Of a stretch of DNA of 64,000 nucleotides, positions 56,101-64,000 are shown piece by piece. The stretch comes from Acestrorhynchus altus (Eukaryota > Chordata > Actinopteri > Characiformes > Acestrorhynchidae), in NCBI GenBank assembly GCA_034509495.1, contig CM067507.1:13537148-13601147 (forward strand). Reading direction: 5' to 3'. The position numbers and the translations under genes were made by a program. A model generated the notes under the pieces. It worked only from the letters and a program-made list of their open reading frames with translations. It did not search any database and had not been told where the DNA came from. Every line of letters starts with the position of its first letter. The stretch's first letter is position 1.

Positions 56101-57941
56101 ACAATGATTAAGAGGTGTCCCAACACATATGTTTGTATTTATTGGTGTACCTAATGTAAGCAATAAAGTTGGAAGTTATCATAAAATTAACTACATCTTA
56201 TTTATGCTAACAGTGTGACCTTTCACATGCATCTACTCATATGTTTGTCAGTGTGTTTTTCACATGCATCTACTCATTTGTATGTCATGTGTTTATTCAG
56301 TCCTGCAGCAAAGCATATGAGTACAAGGGCTTCATGATGGAGAATGATCAGAGATACAAGGATGCTGCTGAGCAGTATGAGCTGGCCTGGAAATATAGCC
56401 ACTACGTAGACCCTGCTGTTGGTGGGTGATCTTTGACCTTCTGCCTTTTACCACGCCCACACTTGTTCTTCCATATTTATATTATACACTGTTTCATTTT
56501 CATTTTAGTACAGACTCATATTGGTGTTCTAATATGAGGGGTTTAATTTTACTGTATTGCACAGGATATCGGCTTGCCTTCAATTACCTAAAGAGCAGGA
56601 ATTATACGCTGGCAATCGATGTGTGCCATCAGGTTTGAAAGCTATTTTTATCATGTAGATTTGCTTAGTTATGTAGATAAAATCTAATGTGAAATGTTGT
56701 GTACAAACTAATCTAATGTAAGATTTATACATAAAGATTAAATTATTTAGTTTGCATTCAGCTTTGTTAAATGGAGATTTGGTTGCGGTTTAAAAATCAA
56801 AGAGACCACTCTCTTCAAAGTACTGAAAGCCTGAAAATAATGTAAGCAAATAATTTAAAGATCTCTTTGTAAAATTTGAATTTTAATCTAATGGCCAACA
56901 AGTGATTAACCAAAAAGACGTATTTCACGCAAATGTCCTTTTGTCTTTTTTATGGCATGCCTGTGAATAATTTGATGAGCTCAGCTCTGATTGGTTAAAA
57001 GCAATTTAAATAACATTTTAATGACTCACACAGAACATTCAAGAGTTTCAAAATTCAGGAGTTTTGCATTAGTGGCCATGAAGCATAGTCTAGCTTTGTT
57101 GTTAGTACTACAACAACAACATTGCAAATATATGTTGCAGATATAACAGTCGTTTATCAGATAGCGCTCAAATCTTGTCATTGTGATATTTGCTGAAGAG
57201 CTGGTTAAGTTGTTCATCTAGAATTAGTTTTAATTGTAGTATGGACCTGTTTGCTTGTATTGCTTCCTTGTGCCTTGACTCCAATTTCCGTGGATCAGGC
57301 CTCACGCCTGATTCACATCGCAACCCTAACACAAATAGAAAACTAACACACATTTTCTCCAAAGTGGCTGCTGCATTTTTCTGCATTGCTAGCTTTGACT
57401 GTTGCTATCAGGGTTTGTGCTAATAAGAAGATAATCTTTATTATTCCCGCAGTGAGGACATTCACTTTGTTCCAGCAACAAAGGGATAGCAAGTACAAAA
57501 AAATAGATAAACAGTACAGTATATACAATATACAGTATAAACATTTTAAATAGTAAAAGTCAAAAACTCTAAGGAACATTATTTACAGATAATTTACAGG
57601 TAATTGGATGTGGGCTGGATGTATAATGAGTCAAGAGTGTTACATATTGGTCTTATGGTTTTGGATTTAGCCTGCTTTCCAGAGTCTTTGAGGTTCACAG
57701 AATGTCGGTTCCATGTACTGAACACTCTTTATTCACAAATGCCAAAATCATTCTCATTCTAGAGCACCTTTAATTGGATAACATGTACAGATTGTTATAT
57801 TTTCAGAGCTATGAAAAACCCTGATGTGAAGATGATATTTATGTTCGTTTGTTGTTCTTTCAGGTTCTGCTGGAATATTCTGATTACCCTCAGATTCGAG
57901 CTGAAATTCTGGACCGTGCAATGCGCTCTCTGAAACCATGA
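37292..57941 (+). CDS. ttc21a: Tetratricopeptide repeat protein 21A (IFT-A, IFT139-like), 29 coding exons, 1313 aa
   Basis: The TTC21 family are all-helical TPR proteins of the IFT-A complex (retrograde ciliary transport). Coding exons: 37292-37318, 40521-40650, 40873-40983, 41924-42090, 42242-42364, 43086-43243, 43344-43428, 43670-43768, 44428-44620, 44809-44906, 45075-45269, 45809-45944, 46085-46242, 47643-47852, 47963-48201, 48576-48648, 48753-48863, 48969-49107, 49479-49579, 51071-51259, 51374-51484, 51593-51674, 52205-52355, 53132-53293, 53490-53691, 54403-54627, 56301-56421, 56565-56632, 57864-57941 (TGA). Phases join throughout, with one GC-AG intron after exon 17. TTC21A is preferred over TTC21B because exon 16 reads QQLPGPHSNVLLADAFM and exon 19 has MMNDVKLL, both TTC21A-like, and because wdr48 adjoins. 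Length is near human TTC21A (1320 aa). The C-terminus (SCSKAYEYKGFMMEN, GYRLAFNYLKS) is highly conserved. Exon 25 has a second in-frame acceptor (start 53466). Confidence 0.95.
37511..40175. repeat. 2.7-kb minisatellite filling ttc21a intron 1 (about 20-bp unit)
   Basis: Roughly 130-140 tandem copies of a unit like 'ctcactgtaatatctgcccc' with common variants (gtaa/ttaa, atatc/atgtc, cccc/tccc). The plus strand is strongly C/T-biased, so the minus strand has a GGGG or GGG run about every 20 bases. From about 39540 to 40170 a higher-order pattern of about 115 bases appears, marked by a 'ctcactttttctgc' unit recurring near 39546, 39661, 39757, 39873, 39988 and 40102. Between about 37860 and 39250 unit lengths are irregular. 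Confidence 0.95.
40690..40850. repeat. GGT-rich minisatellite in ttc21a intron 2
   Basis: About five imperfect copies of a roughly 30-base unit 'gatggtggtggttattatgg' plus 'ttcatgatgg'-type variation occupy most of this short intron and end about 20 bases before the exon 3 acceptor. Confidence 0.9.
44066..44128. repeat. (TA)n microsatellite in ttc21a intron 8
   Basis: About 60 bases of TA dinucleotides. Confidence 0.95.
45310..45690. mobile_element. DNA-transposon and MITE fragments in ttc21a intron 11
   Basis: 45310-45540 resembles the inner non-coding part of the transposon family seen at 31490-31760 ('gcatcagcattggtgaggtc' near 45311). 45583-45690 resembles a second, small teleost MITE ('cactgttaaaaataaaggta' then 'gccatagaagaaccacttg'). 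Neither has coding capacity, and boundaries are approximate. Confidence 0.5.
47560..47590. repeat. (AAT)n microsatellite in ttc21a intron 13
   Basis: Ten AAT units, about 55 bases before the exon 14 acceptor. Confidence 0.95.
49752..50880 (-). mobile_element. Tc1/mariner-like transposon, both ends present (copy C), ttc21a intron 19
   Basis: It opens at 'tacagtatgtattcacagtg' and closes with 'ctttccagatgcactgta', inverted counterparts with TA at both borders as expected for Tc1/mariner insertion. The 1.13-kb interior is the antisense of the same family as copies A and B, with frameshifts and stops. Confidence 0.9.
53466..53490 (+). other. Alternative tandem acceptor for ttc21a exon 25
   Basis: Two AG acceptors with pyrimidine-rich tracts lie 24 bases apart (exon start at 53466 or 53490). 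Both keep the frame open. The upstream choice would add NLCLLFPS. The downstream choice gives a hydrophilic linker more like the family and is used in the main model. Confidence 0.4.
55385..55735. mobile_element. Dispersed repeat of uncertain class in ttc21a intron 26
   Basis: An A- and purine-rich stretch with many 'gacaga/aacaca' words resembles terminal parts of common teleost retroelements, beginning near 'cagggtactttatttacaga' at 55416. No coding part is present. The class cannot be decided without a library. Confidence 0.4.
57425..57610. repeat. Possible retroelement 3' end in ttc21a intron 28
   Basis: 'ataatctttattattcccgc' followed by 'ttcactttgttccagcaaca' resembles the 3' ends of teleost LINE/SINE families, which often carry a 'ctttattattc' motif. 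The similarity is short and no reverse transcriptase is seen. Confidence 0.3.
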
Positions 57942-58292
57942 GGACAAAGAGTCTTCTTTCATAATTCAAATAGTATTAGTTACCAGTATAGATGTTGTAG
58001 GTTTGAACAAAGAATAAATATGTAGCTTTTCTTAAATTGTACCAAAATGTCTGTTTCCATTTAGTAGCAATTTGAAGTCCAAATTAAATATATTTGCATA
58101 TTTCAAGTCAAGTTTAATTTAGACAGTGTTTGTAATGGATTTGAGTAGCATAGTAATTTGTGATGTAGTTTATATAGTATGTACGGCCTTTTGTAACTTT
58201 GTAATCATATGTTCTGCTTCTGACAACAGTGCCATTTAAACTTTTGTGGCTTCTGTAGTAAAAGATATTTATAAGCAATGTAATCAAATAAA
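57942..58292 (+). other. ttc21a 3' UTR with poly(A) signals
   Basis: AATAAA occurs 72 bases after the stop codon (58013-58018) and again at 58287-58292. The first would give a very short 3' UTR. The elastase promoter begins within about 350 bases of the second. Confidence 0.55.
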
Positions 58293-58654
58293 TACAAAAT
58301 AATTTGCCCTAGTACCACCTAGTTCAGTGATATATAAGAAACATGTATTTTACATCTATAAAAGCCTTAAGCAAAGATAACATCTTGAATCACCTGCTCA
58401 AATCCCACAGCCTTGAACCCGCAAGTGCATTTGTCCAGTATAAACCATTTACACTTTAGTAAGCATTGTGTGTGCCAGTTTGAACAGGATTTTTATCACA
58501 CTCTATTTTTACACCTGATTGGAAACAGCCATGAAACCTGTTGTTTTTATCAGTGCCCTGCCATTTGCCTGTGAAAGTGATAATCAGGCGAAATTGGAAC
58601 TGTATCAGACAACATCTGGACTCTCCTCCATGGCCCACTCTCAGTTTTGAAGCA

Positions 58655-58662
58655 TATAAATA
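58655..58662 (+). promoter_or_regulatory. TATA box of the elastase-like gene
   Basis: TATAAATA at 58655-58662 lies 37 bases before the start codon, which predicts transcription starting at about 58685 and a very short 5' UTR, as is usual for pancreatic zymogen genes. An E-box CACCTG with a nearby GGAAA stands at 58512-58525. A pancreas PTF1 site needs both parts, but their order here does not match the usual one, so I do not claim it. Confidence 0.65.
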
Positions 58663-58698
58663 CAAGGACACTCCTGAAGAAAAATATTCTCCTTCAGA

Positions 58699-60737
58699 AT
58701 GATGCACCTTGTGGTTCTCCTGTCCTGTCTTGGTAAGGAACACAGATTGGTTTTCATGTGGAGAATATGGTCTCTCTCTCTCACTCTTGTGTTATTATGC
58801 AGTATCTGAGGTATTCTTTTACATTCATCTCTTACAACATTCTTCTCAGCTTTCTTATGAACAAATGATTTTGTGGATTTTAGGACTCATCCATGCCACT
58901 GCTTTGCCTGATCTCAAGGTCAGCAATGAGAGGTACACGGGTAAGGTCATAGGTGGAAGCAATGCTCACCCAAGTATGTGGAGATGGCAGGTAAGCCCAG
59001 TTCTGGACTAGGTAAAATTGTTTACAGTGAGGTCCATAAGAATTTAGACAGTGACAGTTATTCATTTTACCTCTGTCTATTGCCTAAATGGATTTGAAAT
59101 GAAACAATTAAGATGTGAATGAAATCAGACTTCAGTTCAATTCAAGAGTTTAACTAAAATTTGACAATAGCCATTTAAAAATGTAAGGCATTTTTTATAG
59201 CTGGACTAAAAAGCCATGGCCCGGTGTGACCTGTTCCCTCTTTTATCTCATGACAAATTAAGAGAATAGAGATCTGGAGTTGATTCGAAGTGTTGACATT
59301 GCATTTGGTAGCTGTTTATGGGAACTCTCGATATGTACTCCAAAGAAGTGTTGATATAAATGATGTAGGCCATCATTAGACTGTTATAAACATCCAAAAA
59401 AGCATTTGGACAGATGAAACCAAATTAACTTGAATATGGAGAAACAAAGAAGGGGTCCGTGATCTGAAGTATTCCACATAAACTCAAAAATAATGGAGGC
59501 ACTGTTATGGCCAGGGCATTTTTTACTGGTGTTTATAGAAGATGCTACTAAAAGTTAATAGAAGTACTAGAAATGAAATGCTAATAGAAGTAGCAGGATG
59601 AATTCTAATGAACTAGTTGTTTATTGTGATAATAGCATTATTATTCATAATTATTCCTAAACATATTTTGTTTAATTTAAAAATGTTAGTATGTTTACTA
59701 ACTGTGTTGTATTTTGATACACCATGTGATATGTTACTAAAACAGTATGGAATAGCTTATTGCTTTAATGTCCTCCAGGTTCTCAGCAACATGTCTGAGC
59801 TGAACTGAACTGATTAAATTAACATTAGGATATGAATATGAACTTGTTGTTCATTTGTATGTTATTTTTTTCCAGGCATCTGTGCAGTATGACAGCTGGA
59901 ACTCTGGAAGCTTTGCCCACATTTGTGGCGGGACCCTTGTTAACTCATTATATGTCATGACTGCTGCCCATTGTATTCTCGAGTAAGACGTTCTCTCTTA
60001 CACATAATACATAGTCAGGGTCTATATAATATGTCAAAAGAACACCCGCAGTCCCAGTATAATTAACACTGAAGCACTTCAAGCACAGTGAATAACCTCA
60101 AAATATTAAGTCCAGTGACCGCAAATGGTAAAGATATAAGCAGTAAATTGTTTGGCTGCTTGAGCGGAAAAAGAACTAAAAACTCACAGCAAGAAATAAT
60201 GCATATTTTAGGGAACAAGTAATTTGTTAACATTGTACAGCTGGTCTGCAGCAATGGAACAAGATTAAGCATTGAAATTGATGCAATTTGGACCCTTCGT
60301 CTGTATAAAAGCAGTGTTGGAAAGCATTATAACTCTTAAAAGGACTGCTCTTTCCTTTAGAGAAATTCCACGTAAAGCCACATAGGGTCATGAATAAAGG
60401 TTCCTACAACATCAAGAGAGTCTTGGTAATGACTCTCTTATGCAAACCTCCTATTGCAACTGGGAGTAGCAGTAAGAAAGTCATTGCTAAGATGACATAG
60501 TTAAGAAAAAGAGAGTTAACTAGGTTATGCAGCACTACCTAAACTGGGGGTGTTAATGTGAATATTCTAGTTTTTCTTTATATTGTGTTCTTTATATTGT
60601 GCTCAAAAATGACCTGAAATAAAATCCTTTTACGTTTATTTTTTAAACTGAGATTAAAGAAGGTTTTTCGTCTCCTGTAAAGTTACTGTAATGTAGGGGT
60701 GTAAGAGAATCTGATCCATTTTTCTGACTGCATAAAT

Positions 60738-60807
<70 letters not shown>

Positions 60808-62790
60808 TGACATTTTTATTATTAATTTATTATTGTTTTGCTTACAGTATCAAAATATATCACAATATATTGAATTGTGTTCATTTTTTATTTCTCACCC
60901 CCCCCAACATGTTTTCCTTGCTCTCACATTCCCTCCTTATTTCACTCTCACTGTTTCTCTTATGTCTCTGTTTCTCACCATCACATTCACTCACTCTCTC
61001 ATTCTCTTGCTCTCACTATGTCTCTCTCTCTCCCTCCTTCTCTCTCAGTATGCAGGTGAAGTACTACCGTGTTGTTTTGGGTGACTATGATCTCTATAAG
61101 TATGAAGGCACTGAGCAGCCCCGTGCTGTGACCAAGATCATTGTGCATCCTGGCTGGACTGGAGATCTTGTAAATGGGTGCTTATATTTTAGTTACATTG
61201 TTTTATATATTTTAATTTAATTGTATTTATTTATGTACATTTTAGAAGCAGTCTTTATGACATATTCTCTGTTTATTGGATGTATGTCATGCATGGATGT
61301 CAGAAATGACATTGCATTGCTGAGGGTGGCGTCTCCAGTCTACAATAATGGTTACACTACTGTTGCGGACCTTCCATACCCTGAACAGACTTTGCCCAAT
61401 GGTTTTACTTGCTACATCACTGGATGGGGACTTTTGGCCAGTGAGTTCGACCAGCTCTATTCCAACCACATTGTGTGAACTGAACTGCATCAGTTAAATT
61501 GAATTATCTTAATTATCGTTCATTTCCATTGGATAGTTGGGCAAATCAGTCTTGATTGTTTCACATTTTATAATCCTAACATCCAACAAGAATTTATATT
61601 TTTCAAAATTCAGGTAAAATGAATTTACTGTGTGATTAGGTCATGATACCATTTTTTGGTTTTCAGCTGGTGGTACTACCCCAGACATCCTGCAGGAGGC
61701 ACCCATCCCTGTGGTGGAGCACTCTGTGTGTGCCACTCCTGACTGGTGGAGCACTGCTGTAAAGAAAACTATGGTGTGTGCTGGAGGAGATGGAAAAACC
61801 TCTGGGTGCCAGGTACAAAGACTTCCTATACTGTTATGGGACAATGTTTTTCACGTTTGTTTGTATTGTAAACCATGGAAAATTCATTCCATAGAATAAA
61901 TGTGGGTTTGAATTACCGTTATCATCATGTCACAACATAGTGACATATGAAAGCCATTCAGCCTGCATCAGTGTAGCTGTCCCTTTATGCCCTTTAATGG
62001 AGTATTGTTATGGGAGGCAGTGTATATTTATCATTACATTAGAATGTTTGTTTGATGTGTCTTTTATCATTCCGTTTCGGAAGAAATCATTCTGACTGTT
62101 CTTCTGATGTTCCTATGTTCCTATTCCCAGGGAGACTCAGGTGGACCTCTGAACTGCTTCACTGATGGTACTTGGAGGGTGCATGGTGTGGTTAGCTTTG
62201 GTCCTTCTACAAATTGCAACACTTATCGCAAACCAACCGTCTTCACTCGTGTGTCCTCCTTCATGAACTGGATGTACTCTGTAAGTTTCTCTTCTTTTCT
62301 GTTGAAGAACAACATAATTTATTTCTATTAAGTTCCCTCTTTCTGTGGATTCCCACCAACAGAATGAAAATCATTTGGCATTTAAAAAATTAATATAATT
62401 GAAAAAATATAACAGTACATTTTTGGTCATGAAAAACTGTATAAAGGGATCAGATGTCATCATGCTCAGACTGTGAACTAAAATCGGTTTGGTCCAACTC
62501 AAGATTGAGAAAGAAATATGTATTAAACGGATGGCCAAACTGGCAGTGTTTGGTAATGCAACAGCAGAGGCCCTCAAAGCACATTGCTTAAGAAGGCAAC
62601 CAGTAGAATATTCCACAAGTGCTGAAATATTCCTATGTTCTGTTCTGTTTTGACACTTCCCCATTTAATAGGTAGAATGTGGAGGATCATCTAAATTTCA
62701 AAATTCTTCCATTGAGAGTTTACTGTAGAATATTAGTGTCTATTTCCCTCATCTGTTATTTTTCTCTTTCTTTTACAGGAAATGGTTTGA
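58699..62790 (+). CDS. Chymotrypsin-like elastase (CELA1-like) precursor, 8 coding exons, 273 aa
   Basis: A secreted S1-family digestive serine protease. Coding exons: 58699-58732, 58884-58990, 59876-59982, 61049-61177, 61304-61440, 61667-61812, 62131-62280, 62779-62790 (TGA). Residues 1-18 are a signal peptide (MMHLVVLLSCL...), 19-32 an activation peptide ending YTGK, and the mature chain starts VIGG. The catalytic triad is visible: His79 in TAAHC, Asp128 in GNDIALL and Ser223 in GDSGGPL. The base of the S1 pocket is Ser217, and SFG (242-244) and KPTVF (254-258) line it. CYITGWG and KKTMVCAGG are family-typical. Best resemblance is to fish elastase-1 (ending ...FMNWMYSEMV), but PLNC and the Gly at the 216-equivalent also occur in other CELA types, so the subfamily is open. 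Intron 4 is only 126 bp with a weak donor (GTGCTT), but joining there restores the expected GNDIALL. Confidence 0.93.
59024..59520. mobile_element. Internally deleted Tc1-like element in elastase intron 2
   Basis: It opens with 'cagtgaggtccataagaatt', the terminal repeat of a widespread fish Tc1 family, followed by its subterminal region. The later part has short transposase-like pieces (near 59395-59510, 'gcatttggacagatgaaacc'). Most of the coding sequence is missing and the right terminus is not clear. Confidence 0.7.
60740..60806. repeat. (TA)n microsatellite in elastase intron 3
   Basis: About 66 bases of TA dinucleotides. Confidence 0.95.
60900..61048. repeat. Pyrimidine-rich (TCTC) tract before elastase exon 4
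   Basis: About 150 bases dominated by TC words run directly into the exon 4 acceptor, acting as an extended polypyrimidine tract. Confidence 0.8.
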
Positions 62791-62808
62791 ATGCCCAAGA
62801 GTGTTTTA

Positions 62809-62814
62809 AATAAA
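62809..62814 (+). other. Poly(A) signal of the elastase-like gene
   Basis: AATAAA stands 19 bases after the stop codon, giving a very short 3' UTR typical of pancreatic protease mRNAs. Confidence 0.8.
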
Positions 62815-62829
62815 TGGCTCAGAAACCTG

Positions 62830-64000
62830 TTAATGGAAGTGTGATTCTTTAATAGGTCTGCACTTTTAAAAAAAGGTGGTCAAAAAGGATTCTTTGTAGT
62901 GATCTCTTAATCACAGAAGAACTTTTTGATGTATTTGATGATTTAAAAGATGTGTGTGAGTCATGTTTTACATTTTAAAACCATATAAGTATTCCCATAA
63001 AAATAACAGTTGAAACTGTTGTGTATGTTGGAATGGGCTAAGATTCCTCTAAGCTGATACACATGACTAATCAACACTTACTGGAAATGTTTATTTGCAG
63101 TTATTGCTGCACAAATGTCACACCTGATATTGAAAGCAAAGGTTCACATACTTTTGCCAGAAATATAGAACAGTGGTTCTCAATCCTAGTTCTGCAGTAC
63201 CACTTTTCCCTAATTCCAGCACACCTGGTCCAACAATGAACTAACTGACAATCCCTTGCTAAACCGAACCGGGTGTGTTACAACAAGAAAACACGAAAAC
63301 AAGGGCAGTGGTACTGCAGGACCAGCATTGAGAACCAGTGATCTAGGACTTCTCAACCTGTGGGCCAGGGTCCACTAGTAGGCCACAAAGCACTCTCTAA
63401 TGGTCCACAGAACCTTCGTCAGGGGGAGGCAGTTGACTATATTGGGACATTAATGTCACATTAAATCATAAATCTATGTGGGAAAAAAATTATTTGGTGT
63501 AAATGAAAATCAAGAGGTCAGTCATGCTGATTAATAGACATGAACAAATAACATCACAGAAGTAAGGCACGGCAAATTGAAAATGGTCAGTTTGAGACAA
63601 CACAGCCAACAAGAGGTTTTTAATCTAACATTTTCTGGTTATAAACAGGGAGAAAAAGGTTGAGAACCCCTGATTTAGTCTCTAGATTGAGAATCAGAAT
63701 TACTTATTACTTATTACTTAATGTGAATAAACCGCTTTATTCATGTTACACATTGAAGGAATTTGTATTTCTGCAAATAAGCATGATGTACAATTAACAG
63801 ACTAGACACAAATACAGACTGATGTCTCAAACTCAAAATAGGGCAGTAGTGAAAGATAAAAAAAAAAATACTTTAAATACCAGGCAAAATCCACTGTAAT
63901 ATTAGCTAAAATGGAATATCTGAATATGTGCATATGCTGATCTGAGTAAAAAATAAAATCTTAATAAGTCATATTTATAATATGTTACACTCTTATGTGA
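62830..64000. other. Gene-less end of the window with small repeats
   Basis: No coding exon is seen. 62845-62930 resembles a small teleost MITE ('aggattctttgtagtgatct'). 63350-63680 resembles degraded repeat sequence with 'ggttgagaacccctgattta' at its end, a hAT-type terminal motif. The remainder is AT-rich. Confidence 0.45.
63171..63340. mobile_element. 170-bp palindromic MITE with probable 8-bp target duplication
   Basis: The left arm starts 'cagtggttctcaatcctagt'; the right arm ends 'agcattgagaaccagtg'. The arms match as inverted repeats over about 33 bases with four mismatches. The flanks are 'atatagaa' (63163-63170) and 'atctagga' (63341-63348), six of eight identical, consistent with an old hAT-type duplication. 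It is related to the split element at 20222-21453. Confidence 0.75.

Noticed and set aside
37292..57941. Assignment of the TPR gene to TTC21B
   Set aside because: Exons 16 and 19 carry TTC21A-type sequence and wdr48 is the known neighbour of TTC21A.
58512..58525. PTF1 binding site in the elastase promoter
   Set aside because: An E-box and a GGAAA are adjacent, but their order does not match the usual bipartite PTF1 arrangement.

Overview
The window is from a teleost fish genome. It is intron-rich and AT-rich, with many Tc1/mariner- and hAT-type DNA transposon relics, a LINE fragment, microsatellites and minisatellites. The transposon mix is compatible with an otophysan fish, but the species cannot be fixed from the sequence. 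All three protein-coding genes lie on the + strand, and I could thread every exon with compatible splice phases. They are wdr48 (17416-35349, 19 coding exons, 675 aa), ttc21a (37292-57941, 29 coding exons, 1313 aa) and a pancreatic elastase-like serine protease (58699-62790, 8 coding exons, 273 aa).

Layout. 1-11.4 kb holds no coding exon I can support, only transposon relics and microsatellites. It may be the long first intron of a minus-strand gene. 11.4-12.6 kb is a GC/CpG-rich island with CCAAT, GC-box and CRE-like motifs and good splice donors facing both ways (minus strand after 11722, plus strand after 12520). This suggests a noncoding first exon of a head-to-head neighbour. 12.6-15.5 kb is gene-poor. 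15.5-17.36 kb is two unrelated minisatellites that both have a 41-bp period, the first split by a hAT transposase relic. They abut the wdr48 promoter, which has a perfect CRE and a YY1-like motif over the start codon. The wdr48 introns hold a LINE 3' end, a hAT-like element with an 8-bp target duplication nested inside another small element, and several Tc1 relics. Only about 0.7 kb separates the wdr48 3' end from the ttc21a promoter, which carries an RFX-type X-box, as expected for a ciliary gene. Intron 1 of ttc21a is almost filled by a 2.7-kb minisatellite with a 20-bp unit. The elastase gene follows about 0.75 kb after ttc21a, with a TATA box and its own poly(A) signal. 62.8-64 kb holds only small repeats.

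The genes do not form one pathway. WDR48 is a deubiquitinase cofactor, TTC21A is an intraflagellar transport (IFT-A) protein and the elastase is a secreted digestive zymogen. WDR48 next to TTC21A is a conserved vertebrate neighbourhood (human 3p22), which together with sequence details supports TTC21A over TTC21B. I found no clear sign of an undescribed biological system. The most unusual structures are the paired 41-bp arrays, the intron-filling minisatellite and the nested transposons.
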